64,000 nucleotides of DNA from Monocercomonoides exilis (Eukaryota; Preaxostyla; Oxymonadida; Polymastigidae), in NCBI GenBank assembly GCA_001643675.2, contig LSRY02000001.1:2642501-2706500 (forward strand), given 5' to 3'. The position numbers were made by a program, and so were the translations under genes. Positions 21,510 to 32,152 of this stretch are shown here, one piece after another. Under the pieces are notes generated by a model, which searched no databases, was not told the DNA's origin, and worked only from the letters and a program-made list of their open reading frames with translations. Position 1 is the stretch's first letter. Each line of letters begins with the position of its first letter.

Positions 21510-21998
21510 ATGCGTGCAGTAGAATTGTTTGATATACATCTGAAGTACTTTCCTCTTCTGCAGCTGCGCATCCCGCTTCGCTTTAGCACTTCGTACGGCT
21601 TCCTTGCGTTGGCAACGCTAACTGTGCAGAATGAGGTGAATAGACTTAGAAGAAGGAATGAGAATGCGATAGCGAAGGAGCTGTCAGGTGCATTGCAACA
21701 ATCCGCTCGCTTTACGACACCGCCAGGAAGCGAAGAGAGAGGAGAACAAGTCCAAATGGAAGAGACAAAGAAGGTTGATTTCAGAATCAAATTGAGGGCA
21801 GAGCAGAGGAAATGAAGACAACATGAAGAGCCAAAGGCGAAGACAAAGAAGAAGGAGAAAGGCGAGTTTTGCACGTACCAAATTGATGCTTTCGACACAA
21901 GGCTTGCACAGGCAGCAGCAGTAAGGAAGGTGCAGGTGTTGAGAAGTGAACAGCAGCAGATATCCTGCTCATTCGGCAGCACACTCTCATCTGCCTAG
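21510..21998 (+). pseudogene. Unrecognised plus-strand frame with one in-frame TGA
   Basis: The frame reads L-T-V-Q-N-E-V-N-R-L-R-R-R-N-E-N-A, then A-L-Q-Q-S-A-R-F-T-T-P-P-G-S-E-E-R-G-E, and meets TGA at 21813-21815. The same frame continues 60 codons: R-Q-H-E-E-P-K-A-K-T-K-K-K, Y-Q-I-D-A-F-D-T-R-L-A-Q-A-A-A, then Q-I-S-C-S-F-G-S to TAG at 21996-21998. Base composition is less AT-rich than the surroundings. The product looks soluble, charged and helical. The minus strand also has a long frame here (21464-21982, Cys/Ser/Phe-rich), which I think is the shadow. It lies inside the 5-kb inserted element, so it may be captured host sequence. Function unknown. Confidence 0.35.
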
Positions 21999-22055
21999 CT
22001 GCACTCTCAACACATCACAGCCTCCTCGACGATCTCCACTCCTCCTTTTTCTCTC

Positions 22056-22714
22056 TTGCTCCACACCCAATTATCTGCTTCTTCTGTTCTTGTTGGAGCT
22101 CCACTGAAGCTCCTCGCTCCTTCATCTCCAGCTACCTACTCCTCTTCACTCACACAGAAATCCCTCAACATATCTAGCCCAAGTACTGCCTTCTTTTCGA
22201 ATATGTCTTCTTCTTCTCCTTCATCTTCTTCTCCATCATCTATTTCTTCCTTCTCGCTGCCGCCTCTTGTGACTGTGCCAATCCCTCTTGTGATTCTCGG
22301 GAAGAGCAGATTGGACAATGTGGAAGTGTTTGCAAGCAGCAGCGTGTCAGCGACGAGGGATGTGTTTAAGCCACAGAGCATCTTCTGAACTGTGCAGCGT
22401 ATGTGGCTAGCCAGGGGATTCGGGTGGGTGGTGAGAAGGAGGGGAAGGAAGAGAAAAAGGAAGAGAAGAGGAGTACAAATGAGCTTGTGTGTGATAAAGA
22501 TGAAAAGTGTTCAATGCGTCTGATAGATAAATGCATCGAAAATGAGAAAGAAGAAGAAGAAGAAGGTGATTTTGATAAAGATATAAGAAAGGTTCAGAAA
22601 GAAAAAGGTACAAAAGAGGAGATGAAAGAAGCCGAAACGAAGAACAATTCTGTTACGATTTTAGCCTCTTTTTGCCTTTATTTTACCAAATCTCAGAATT
22701 CGACAAAGATTTAG
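22056..22714 (+). other. Ser/Thr-rich then Glu/Lys-rich frames, strand uncertain
   Basis: Plus frames 22056-22388 (Ser/Pro-rich, ending S-V-S-A-T-R-D-V-F-K-P-Q) and 22403-22714 (acidic, C-S-M-R-L-I-D-K-C-I-E-N-E-K-E, then Glu run, D-F-D-K-D-I-R-K-V-Q-K-E) follow the relic above and could be further exons of it. The minus frame 22136-22381 (L-N-T-S-L-V-A-D-T-L-L-L-A-N-T, then acidic) is an equally coherent alternative for part of it. No homology is recognised. I would not assign a product. Confidence 0.25.
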
Positions 22715-23517
22715 CAACAAATTATCGAAACGCCATTTTTTTTCTCGACTTTTGCATGTGCGAACACATCAACTTCATTCACTTCTTCTTCGTTTCACAC
22801 TTCATTATCATCTTCAAAACCTTCTTCCTTCTCCTCCTCTTCGTTTTCGTTGTCTCCTTCGTTTTCTTCGTTTTCTTATTTGTCTTCACATGCATTGAAA
22901 CAAGCAAAACTTTCTTCTTTTGCATCAGACTTTATCCTCTACTCCTTATTTTTCAAAATATCTTTTCTATATCTTCTTATTATTATTCTTCAGCACCTTC
23001 TTCGATGAGGAACAAATATATAACAATTTTCTTCAAATTCTTCTCGAAACCCTGTATTCAATTAACTTCCAGAAATGCAAAAGAAATACTATTGTTATCG
23101 CAGAATATCAGATGAAAGTTAATGATTATGGAAGCGATTCTATTCTTCGTAAAGAAAAGCCTATAAGCAGGAGTGTAGTGGAAAAGGATATTGAATCTGC
23201 ATTTTGCGTTTAGAGGTTGATAAAGACATACGAAATCGAATGAATATTGAAGCAATAATTAAACAGGAAGTGTGATAGAAATGATGAGTTTCTTCAGATT
23301 TTTACAATGCAACATGCATTCAACATGTAGAAGATGAAACGATGAAGGAAACTTATTTATTTGAAAAGGCATATTAAATGGAAAATTCTATGAAACAAGA
23401 GAATAAATATCCGACAAGCAATGCTGATTTCATCAATTTCCCATATGAGATGTTTTCTTCTATTTTGTGTGTCATCTCCCCAACTTTCTTCGACCTTGTT
23501 GCCACTTGCACATAAAT

Positions 23518-23999
23518 TCACAATTTCTCTGCACAATCAACAATTTTTGCCAACGTTCTTCGCCTTCTTCTGAAAACCCATCGCGTTTTGTGTCCTCTTT
23601 CAGGGCATCTTTGATAGCCAGAAAGACATTGCTTTGATGCCAAGATGACCATCCACATATTCATTGTCAACTGAATGCCCGTCGAGAAATACAAACAATT
23701 CAACATCTCAACTACCAATTGCTTCTGTTCTGTCATGTCCCAACAATCGAATTGTCTTTCTGAGTGATGCACCTCATAAAGGCGAAAAAAGGCTCGTTCA
23801 CGGAAGCTTCAAGAAAGTCGCCAACAAAATACAAATCTCTTCTTCCTCTTCTGTCCACACTTGAGCACTCAATCAGCTGAACTTCATGTTTTGGTAAAAT
23901 ATGTTTAAAGAGGAGATACGCAAATGCTGCCAGAGCAATTGATGAACATCGTGTGAAGAACGGAGCAGAAAGACTGGAAATAAAAGCAAATAATATCAT
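23518..23999 (-). pseudogene. Decayed minus-strand gene inside the 5-kb element
   Basis: From 23999 the minus frame has a hydrophobic start (A-L-A-A-F-A-Y-L-L-F-K), then S-S-V-D-R-R-G-R-R-D-L-Y-F-V-G-D-F, and F-F-A-F-M-R-C-I-T-Q-K-D-N-S-I-V-G. A one-base shift near 23730 is needed to continue D-R-T-E-A-I-G-S, a TGA, D-V-E-L-F-V-F-L-D-G-H-S-V-D-N-E-Y-V and L-G-I-K-A-M-S-F-W-L-S-K-M-P before another TGA. The pieces are coherent in composition but broken by two stops and a frameshift. No family recognised. Confidence 0.35.
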
Positions 24000-24596
24000 C
24001 GGTATTTTCTGAGGAAATTTTTGATGAGCAGATTCGAAACAGATGAAAGAGGAGCTGTAAATTGAAAATGAAGTGGGAAGAGCATTTTATTCGAAGAATA
24101 AAAAAAGATGTGACGAGATTGAATCAGTTGTTCCCATTGATTATTGATTCCTTTTCAACACAATCTCCATTTGATGAATCCGTTGAACTGCACGACTGGA
24201 ACTGAAATTTAATAATGAATTTTTAGCTGGATTAACAAAAAACACATTGGATATTTAACTTTTTAATAATAAAATATTATGTATTTGTTTAATTATAAAT
24301 GTTGTTTGAAAATTTTTTCTCATCAAGTTATGTTTCACTTGTTTAGACATTTTTATTTTCCTTTGAAAGTTTGATTATTCTTTATTATTTTATATATTTT
24401 TATAAAACTTGATCAAAAAAAAAAAAAAAAAAAAACACTTTTCCACAAAAACATCAAAAAGGTATGCTTTTTTTCATATTAATTAATAAAACATACATGC
24501 ATCACTGAAAACAAAACTAAATACTTGCGAAAATCAATTTAACTCTTTGATCAAAAAATACCACTAAATATTTTATTTTTTTGATTTTTGATCTTT

Positions 24597-24627
24597 TTTT
24601 ATGATATCAAAAAAAAATCACCCATAT
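24597..24627 (-). repeat. Right terminal inverted repeat of the 5-kb element
   Basis: TTTTATGATATC, nine A, TCACCC, ATAT. It is the reverse complement of 19578-19607 with one extra A. On the minus strand it supplies the false C-terminus G-D-F-F-L-I-S and stop of the USP frame. Confidence 0.8.
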
Positions 24628-26530
24628 GAGTTTCTTTAAATTTTTCATACAACTTGGCCTTTGTCATGTTTATTATTCGAGTAGGAAGTTTTTTTATTTG
24701 ATAGTCAATCTGCTTTTGATAATTCTGTGTGAAGTTCTTTTTGGTTGAGGAGTTTCTGCCTTTGAAGCAATTTCTTGTTTCCGATGAAGATGTTGCATTT
24801 TTAAAGAAAGTGCGATGTTTTGAATGAATTGGTTGATACAATGAAGTAGTTGAATATTGTTGAATTGATGAAGTGATTGAGTCATTCGCATGAAGAGTGT
24901 TGTTTGAAATGTTTGAAGAAATTGAAGTGAAACGGGAATGTGATGATATGTAATTTGTCGTTGATGATAGACATAAAGAATTTGTTCCTTCATCTTCACT
25001 GTTCTTCATGTTATTTGTTGTCTGCTTCTTTAACGAATTAATTCTTACATCGTCTTGATGATTTTGAGACATGAAAATATCTCGTCCAATGTTGAATAAG
25101 TCAGGGGAGAATGGATTTTGAAGATTATTGAAGAGCTGTTTATTGTTTCGAACGTATACAAATAAAAATGGACGAGAACCACCATCTATTTGTCTTTTTA
25201 TTTCAGATTGTGCATTTTGTCCAACCACCGAAATATTTTCATCGTTGCATAATATCCATTCATCATTCGAAAAATGAACGTTGTCCTCTTTTTGATTCAA
25301 GCACAAAGAGAAAAAATGCCCAGATTCATAAGTCCCTTGAAAGAACAATACAGAAATCAAACTGAAGTTACAAGCTCCTTCGACATGACAATCACCACAT
25401 TTCAATCCCTCCATTTCATTTGTAAATGATAAACAAAAAGGAACATTCAACGTGTTTTCTCTGTTGTTATTTAGAGATTCAAGTGAAATGGCCAAAATAT
25501 TTGGAAACTGAATAATATTTAAAATTGCCAAATGGTTGGTATTTTGTCTGCATTTTTCACAAAAAGCATCTCTATTGTTATGATTAGATGTGCCAAATTG
25601 AAAAGATTTGTTCAATGATGTGATTACATCATCACCATTCAAACGAATAATTGGTGAGGTTTCTGAAAAACCAAATGAAAAACTGCCACAAACTGAGCAT
25701 TTTTTGTGGAAATTAATCTGAACACACATTTCTTTTGAAAGGGCTGGAGTTGTATAAGATAAATCACTGTAGATATTCAGAAATGCCTCATAGAATTCTT
25801 GCTGATTTCCTCTTGAAAAACAGTGTTCATTTTCCCATTGTTTGACAAATGACAGTGTCCATTTTGAGTTAATGTTTGAATTGAAACCGCATTTGTTGCT
25901 CTTGAAATTAGAAACAAGTTGAAGTAATTTCTCTAAATATGAATTCTTTGAAACATTTGTAACTTCGATGTGATCAAAAAATTGAAATATTGATCTGAAT
26001 ACTTGAATTAAAGAAGCCAAATAACATGTGTAACCAAAATTCTGCAAAGGATAACACCTTGTCAATGTTGAATTCTGTTCAATTGATTGATCTTTTGATG
26101 TATTGATACATTGATCCCGATCATCACCATTTGAACCACGAATGCTAATGATATCTTTGAATGATGAATGAGTCAAATCTTCGTCGATAAATTCCATTTC
26201 AATGTCTCCTTCATTAACATCATTTGAATTGTTTGAACAATCAAAGTTTGATGATCCGAAATAAAATGCACCACCATTTAAAATTGATCCTTTGATTTGC
26301 TGATGTGTCCTGCATTCGCGGTCAATCCATTGATCGATTCCTTGATGAATGTTACTAAACGTGGGTGAATCGATATCATTTATTTCTATTTCAGGAGGCC
26401 CAAAGTTTAAATCTACAATATGATCACTTTGAAAATAGTTTTTCAGAGGGTCGATATCTTCCTCCATGCAATCATCTGAATTTAAAATAGAAAAATCATC
26501 ATCTTCACAATCCATTTTGCCTTTTAAAAA
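24599..26530 (-). pseudogene. Ubiquitin-specific protease (C19) domain of the USP-transposase gene
   Basis: An uninterrupted 638-codon frame from the Met at 26515. It carries the hallmarks of a C19 deubiquitinase. Cys164 sits in the Cys box P-L-Q-N-F-G-Y-T-C-Y-L-A-S-L-I-Q. A Q-Q-E-F motif follows (R-G-N-Q-Q-E-F-Y-E-A-F-L-N-I). Two C-x-x-C pairs (273/276 and 319/322) can hold the finger zinc. His400 is in Y-E-S-G-H-F-F-S-L-C, Trp420 and Asp425 in D-E-W-I-L-C-N-D-E-N, and the closing strand is R-P-F-L-F-V-Y-V-R. The catalytic set therefore looks complete. The N-terminal 150 residues are acidic and Asn/Ser-rich. After the domain, Ser/Asn-rich sequence leads to K-K-L-P-T-R-I-I-N-M-T-K, L-Y-E-K-F-K-E-T-H, which reads directly into the transposase half once the 5-kb insertion is removed. 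The last ten codons and the stop come from the inserted element. An acceptor-like TTTTTTAAAAG before 26525 allows splicing from the exons upstream. Expected activity is removal of ubiquitin from proteins. Confidence 0.85.
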
Positions 26531-26579
26531 ATAATATAAAATTCAATTTGTTTCATATGATAATAAAAAGCAAACATTC

Positions 26580-27283
26580 GTTTAATTGAACTGTCCGTCT
26601 CGAACCTTCCGAAGATTCAGTTGAGTTTTCTATCAGAAAATTCAAAAATTTTTCCTCGTCTGTTTTGCTGAGCTCTTGGTTTATCCATCAAAAAATATAA
26701 AAAAATATACACCGTTTTATTAAAAAATGAACCCAAACTTGATTTTGAGGGTGGAAGAGGAGGTTTATTTGGATATGGAATATCAAAATTTTCAGAAGAA
26801 CTGGTTTGCTTTGCATGTTTATAATTTCCGATTGTGCAGTTAAATCCAAACATAAGAAGCTGCTGATGGCTGTATTCGTGACATAAACATTTGAGGATAG
26901 AAACTTTTGAATGAACATTGAGTTCATTATTGTAAACAGATGCCAGCCTCATAACAACATATTTGTTTTTGTCTGTTGAAAGAGATTGAAAGATTATTGT
27001 TCAAATAAAGAATACAGTAACAGAAAACGAAAAACCATTGAATATCTTCTGAATTTGAGGAAATAACTTTTTTCCTTTATTTGTATGTTGAAACATGTAT
27101 TCCATTAAAATAACAGGGTCTCCGTATGACTGTTCTTCCAAATATTTCCATGATTTGCTACACTTTTCACTTTTCCTGGAACTTGACAATTCAGAAAATA
27201 CTTTCCCTTCCATGATCATCATCCTATATTTTGTATTCGATGGTCTTAAAAAAGAATCGATCTTTTCATTTTTCCAAAACGCT
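26580..27283 (-). pseudogene. N-terminal exons of the USP-transposase gene
   Basis: Three coding segments on the minus strand precede the USP frame. (a) 27283-27045: C-H-S-A-F-W-K-N-E-K-I-D-S-F, S-N-T-K-Y-R-M-M-I-M-E-G-K, L-M-E-Y-M-F-Q-H-T-N-K-G, to K-I-F-N. (b) About 26984-26712: K-N-K-Y-V-V-M-R-L-A-S-V-Y, K-V-S-I-L-K-C-L, G-F-N-C-T-I-G-N-Y-K-H-A-K-Q, P-P-S-K-S-S-L-G-S-F-F-N-K. (c) About 26672-26586: K-T-D-E-E-K-F-L-N-F-L-I-E-N-S, R-R-T-V-Q-L-N-E. GT-AG pairs allow a-b (about 62 nt), b-c (about 40 nt) and c-USP splicing in frame. The a-c pattern (short HTH-like helix with K-H-A-K, then Ser-Phe-Phe, then F-L-x-F-L-I-E) matches the N-terminus of the DDE transposase type I have in mind. If so, the USP domain lies inside the transposase rather than before it. 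The 5' start is not located. The segment splices are inference. Confidence 0.5.
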
Positions 27284-27289
27284 GAATGA

Positions 27290-27790
27290 CAGATGAAAAT
27301 ATAAAAGCTGATATGTACTTTCCATGTATTTTTTCACTTTTCATTTCAATTTTTCTAAGAAAGCTTAAATTATTAAGTTTTTTCTTCCAATGAATTATAT
27401 GAAATGTTCTGATGACTTTGAAGGCATGTGATCAATATGATACGATTGAACATATTTGAACATCCATTTTGAAAGAAAAGCAGAAGCATTTCGGTTCGTG
27501 CAGTTCAAAATAAAATGTATATGAAAAATTGTCCACATTCTAAAGATCAGAAATGACAAATCATCAAAAATACAAGAACAGAGAAAAAAATGTCAAAGAA
27601 ACAATAAAATTGAGTATTCTATACAGAAAGGGAGGATAATCATGTTTGTATTTGTAAACTTAGCTAATGAAATCGGGTTAAATTAATTTATGGAGATGAA
27701 TATGTTGAAAAAAGAATTAGAGGAAGAGGATGAGAAAGTGTTATTCGTTGAAGACAAAATATATGAAAGAGAAAAACGCTAAGGGAATGA
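27290..27790. other. AT-rich, no gene
   Basis: Upstream of the USP-transposase exons. No frame, repeat or element end was found. A further 5' exon could be hidden here. Confidence 0.4.
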
Positions 27791-27796
27791 GAAATC

Positions 27797-28590
27797 GTGA
27801 TGATGATGATGATTGTGACTATGATTTTTGTGCTCAAGTCTTTTGTTTTAGAGGTGACAATGAGGTTAAAATGGAATATCATCTATTCTTTATTCTCCCC
27901 CACCTTTTTACCGTTATTTGTGTCATTTTTTGGAAAGATGTTCGAACAAGTCAATGAAATGGAAAAGGATGAAGAATATGAAGCAGAAAAAGCAGCAGAA
28001 GAAGAAGAGGAAGAGGAGGAAGAAGAAGAAGAGGAAGAGGAAAAAGAAGCAGGAGTAAAAGTTAAATTGGAAGGTTTAATCTGAACAACTTCTGTTCGAA
28101 CGATATGTTGTTAATTGCGAAGAATAGCTGAGGAAGAAAAGGTGGAGGAATACGAAGAAGATGGATGATGAATCATTAGGCGATATAACCTTCTTTACTC
28201 CATCTGAACTCAGTTCAGGTGAAATTGCTTTCAAATCTCCATTCGATTCTCCTTCTTCTTCTTCTGCTGCTGCTGCTGCTCTTCTTCTTCCTTCGCCTCG
28301 TCCTCCTTCTCCATGAAAAAAAAGCAGCCATTTAAATAGCAATTCAACAGCATCTCCGCAAAACCCATTGAGCAACAGAAGAACTGTTAATGATGATGCA
28401 AAATACTCTCTTTCTTTTTCTTCTTCAACTTATTCTTCAACTTCTTCTCCTTCTCCTTCTCCTTCTCCTTCTCCTTCTTCTCACATTAACTTCGGACAAA
28501 GATGGTGAGCAGCGAAAAGATATGCATTGCCTGAGCAGCTGTCGCCTCTGCGGGAGTTGTTTGCTCTTTTTTTTGCAGGAGTAAAATGAA
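27797..28590 (+). pseudogene. Acidic and Ser/Pro-rich gene, exons uncertain
   Basis: The plus frame 27797-28084 ends with F-E-Q-V-N-E-M-E-K-D-E-E-Y-E-A-E, a run of about 22 Glu, and V-K-V-K-L-E-G. From 28158 another plus frame reads D-D-E-S-L-G-D-I-T-F-F-T-P-S-E-L-S-S, E-I-A-F-K-S-P-F-D, Ser and Ala runs and Pro. It meets TGA near 28316, then continues in frame K-K-S-S-H-L-N-S-N-S-T, Y-S-S-T-S-S-P, (S-P)n, H-I-N-F-G-Q-R and a second TGA at GATGGTGAGC, which is a good splice-donor context. Whether these are exons with introns or a decayed gene cannot be decided. No domain recognised. Confidence 0.35.
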
Positions 28591-28599
28591 TTCTTAAAT

Positions 28600-30520
28600 A
28601 ACCAAATTTCGTTACGTGCCTCTGCATCTTTGTATTCTTCCTCTTTTTCTCTCCATCCTGCCCTGTCCCTCCTCTCCTACATCTTTCTCCCTCCTTTAAC
28701 AAATGAAGAAACATAGAAAATTGAAGGTTTTTTGTTTCGCTTTTTCCATTCTTCAAAATTTGAAAATAAAAACAAAGAAGAAGAAAAGAATCCGAAAGGA
28801 ACTAAATAACAGTGTTTGCAAACTTTGGGTGCTTGTGGCTTGAATGACCACACTTTGTGCTTTTTGGCATTCTTCAAGCTCACTTCACAGAAGAAAAGTG
28901 GGAGAAAAAAATAGATGACAACGATCGGTAGATTGAAGCAGACGAAATGGGCATGCCGAGGAAGGAAGAGATGCTCATCTATCTGTGCTTGAAACACATC
29001 GCTCTTCTGCCTGCGTGATTGGAAAGCATCAAATGTCAACGAGATTGTGTATGATGAGCATAAATCCTGATGAAAATGAAGAGAATGAGTTGGCTGTGCT
29101 TCAACAGCGAAGAGAAGGAATGAAAGAAAAAGTTGGTATTCGCTTATCAACACTCATGATGCAGATGACAATGCTTCTGTTATGCATTCTCTGATGCTCA
29201 ACGCACAAAATTCAAAGAACCGTGCACTGACATAAAATCTGAGCGAAACAACGACTTTGTTGAAAAACAAACGATGAAAACAAAAACCATCAAGTTCTCT
29301 TTCATCAGCTGTGGCATCGAAGAAAGCAAACTTCGAATGATAATCGCCTTGCTCACTCAAAATGGCTGTCCCTTCGAAGAAAAAAATCCAAAAGCGACTG
29401 GCCTGAATGTTGTTCAATTGCCAACAAATATTCGATAATTGGATGCCTCCTCATTGGAGTTTCTCCTTTCTTTTGTAACAAAAGCGGAATCAGAAATAGA
29501 ATTTCATCGCTTTCCATGTCTGCCCAGCGCAGTCCGAGAAACGGGAAAACCTTATAAATAAAACCGATATTTTGGGGTCCTCCTTTTTTCGTTGAATTCT
29601 TGCCTTTTTTTATGATTAATATCCTTCCCTCGATATCACCAGTTGCTTTCCTTGCCAAAAAATACCCCAAACTGCTCCACTGCCTTATGCTCTCAAATGC
29701 CATATAATTTTGTACAGGTTTTGTCCTTCACACAATTCCATCCTTAAATCTTCATTCAATAAAATAACAGTTGAATTTGTTTTCATCTCTTCCACCAAAT
29801 AAAAATCTTGTATCTTGCGTAACTTCATTTATATCCTAATTGCTATATAATAATCTGCTCCGTTCTCATCGTATTGCTCTCCAAAGCGGAGATTGACCAT
29901 TTCAACAATAACTCACATTCCTGCACTTTGGAGAGGATACAGACTGAAATATCTTCACAACATTTAGAACAATATAAGTTGCATTCATTGTGTCTTTTTG
30001 TGTTATTGATGAAATTGTTGTGTTCCCCTTGGCCATCCAATTGACAAAAATCGTCAGGCAGAATTTCAAAAATATTGCATCTCCGCCATTGTCTGTTGTC
30101 ATCACAGGAAATAATATTCTAAGTTCTATTGGTGATGTTAGCTATGGAATTCTCATTCTGTGAATGGATAATTCCATTCTTTCAAATCTGATGATCATTA
30201 AATCCATTTCAAATAAGGATTAATTATGAATCGTTATTTTCACCACAGTTGCCTTTGAAAAATGTCAACAAAAGAAAGAATAGTGTAAACACACATATTT
30301 TTCAATTGCTATTTTGGGATAAAATTTCTGAAACTTTCTTCTATCCAAACATTCGTTCATTCAACGTAAATGACGAAATTTTTTGTGTTTTCCGAATACA
30401 ATCTGTTTTCGAAAATGCAGGAGATGGAAAGCTCAATGAAATTCAATAGTATCCAATTCTTTATGGAATTCAATTCTTTATGATTCGTTTCCTTTCTCAT
30501 TTTTATTGTTGAAGAATTGT
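28600..30520. other. Region of unassigned frames, minus-strand biased
   Basis: Minus frames at 28677-29153, 29154-29417, 29353-29703 and 29843-30105 have mixed, gene-like composition. Examples are R-K-A-T-G-D-I-E-G-R-I-L-I-I-K-K-G in 29353-29703 and N-L-Y-C-S-K-C-C-E-D-I-S-V in 29843-30040. None has a start, splice pattern or family that I can support. 29353-29703 (116 codons) is the best single candidate for a real or relic gene. Confidence 0.3.
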
Positions 30521-30525
30521 TTTAT

Positions 30526-31850
30526 GAATTAGAACGAAGCTCAGAAATTGAACAAAAGCAGAAAACGCAAGAAATGAATGAAATACTTGATGAAATGAGT
30601 GTGCAAGAATTTGAATCCATTTTCACTTTAGATCTATTAAATAAAGTTGATAAAATGATAAGATAAAAGAAAATGACAATGAAAAATGCAATTTTGCTGA
30701 TGAAGCATGTTGGATATTGCGATGCGCTGAAAAATGAATGGAACCTATTCTTTAAAAAATCTTTGCTGAGCAGAAGATTTGAAAAGATGATTGAAAATGA
30801 AGACAAGAAAAAAGATGAAAAGAATGAAAAGCTTCTGACTGATCTTTGCGAGTGCTTTGTTTTGCTCATGTGTGGGATTTCATCGGATTTGTAATCAATT
30901 TGTGTGCCTTATCTCTTGAAAATTGCCTTGAAGAAAGAGGAAAGCGAAGAAACTCAAATGGAAGTGGAAATGGCTTTGCTGACTTTGAGCTGCATCAAAT
31001 TTAATGTATAAACATTATTATTTCCTTTTTACTATAAACTTTTTTTCTTCCTTTTTTGCATAGGAAATGAAAAGAGAACTGTGTTTAAAGCAAATCAAAG
31101 AAATCATCGATCATCATCAGGAATATCAGACTGTGACAAGGCTTGCCTATCAATAAATTTGGCAGTTTTTTGTCAGGAGATTTTTCAAAGATAGCAGTTT
31201 GGAAAAAGTGATAACGAAAGAACATCACTATGCGAGAGAGGCAGCAAGAGAACTGGAAGATCTGTCAAAGAAAATGGATTGGAAGAGAAAATTGAAAGAA
31301 ATGGAAGAATAGAAGTGATGATAATCATTTGAAGGCTCTATGTAATTTAAGATTTCTTTCACTCTTGCAAATTATGGAACGAAGAACTTGTTGAGCTTGT
31401 CAGCAGTGATGTGAATGTATTTCGAGCAGCAAAGGAAATTTTCAGAAAAATCAGTCACAAGTGCATTTTTATCTTGAGAAATGCAGCATTAAACTGGAAT
31501 GTGAAAGTTGAAGACTTGCTGAGAGGTGGCGCTGTTGATGCTGTTTTGGTAGAAATTCATCAAACAACGTTTCGAGAAATATATACAAAAAATTGTTTGA
31601 ATTTCTTTGTGTATATTTCCAAAAGATTGAACGAAGAGGGGGAAATGAAATGGAGGAAGAGGAATGAAAAGAAACAAAAAGGAAAGTGCATTAAAAGATG
31701 GAAGAAGAAGGACACGAGAATATTATCACAAGCTAACATGAAATATTTGATTTTTTTTAAACAGAAAATTTAACAATGATAATTTTTCTTTTAACATTTT
31801 ATATTATAATACATTCGTTTGAATCAAAAAAGCTTTTTCGAATTCTGATT
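30526..31850 (+). pseudogene. Broken duplicate of the 5.7-kb gene
   Basis: Parallel to 5740-7080 throughout. It has Q-K-T-Q-E-M-N-E-I-L-D-E-M, A-I-L-L-M-K-H-V-G-Y-C-D-A-L-K and L-T-D-L-C-E-C-F-V-L-L, then the intron 31006-31063 at the same codon, E-M-K-R-E-L-C-L-K-Q-I-K-E-I-I, and G-G-A-V-D-A-V-L. In-frame TAA codons replace the Glu of M-I-E-E-K-K (30664), the Leu/Phe before x-x-C-V-P (30892) and the Ser of A-Y-Q-S (31154). A further stop follows M-E-E near 31311, and frameshifts occur around 31320-31410 and 31680. E-E-E-G-H-E-N-I-I-T-S near 31705 marks the end of the homology. The stops replace Glu, Leu/Phe and Ser, so they are mutations rather than a changed genetic code. Confidence 0.85.
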
Positions 31851-31859
31851 TTTTTGAAA

Positions 31860-32109
31860 TTTTTATTGTGAAGTCAGAAAAAGAAAGGAAAAAAAAGAAG
31901 AAGAAGAAAAAGAAAGGAAAAATTTGATAACAATCAGAAAAAAGTCTTTTTCAGCGATTCGAGTAACTCCAATTCATTCATTCCTTTGCACATTTTCCTT
32001 CTCTTTTATTCTTATCTTCTCTTCTTCCTCTTCCTCTTCCTCTTCATTTTCCTCTTCCTCCACCTCTCCATTTTCCTTTTCCTCATTTTCATCCTTTTCC
32101 TCTTCGTTC

Positions 32110-32152
<43 letters not shown>

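Larger units (their letters stand above)
19582..24623. mobile_element. 5.04-kb element with 30-bp TIRs inserted in the USP-transposase gene
   Basis: The ends are inverted repeats reading inwards GGGTGA, T(8-9), GATATCATAAAA, flanked by ATAT (19578-19581 and 24624-24627). A TA duplication is equally compatible. Deleting the element and one ATAT leaves, on the minus strand, ACTCATATAAAAATG, which joins the USP frame (K-F-K-E-T-H) to the transposase frame (I-K-M-S-K-S) without a shift. The interior shows no recognisable transposase. It holds decayed frames on both strands (20.2-20.4 kb minus, 21.5-22.7 kb plus, 23.5-24.0 kb minus), a 22-base A run at 24415-24436, and sub-terminal TGATCAAAAAT motifs inside both ends. 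It is probably a non-autonomous or decayed DNA transposon that carries captured sequence. Confidence 0.75.

Noticed and set aside
30664-31160. Non-standard genetic code reading TAA as an amino acid
   Set aside because: In the 30.5-kb copy TAA replaces Glu, Leu/Phe and Ser of the intact copy. Intact genes here end normally at TAA, TAG or TGA. Simple decay explains it.
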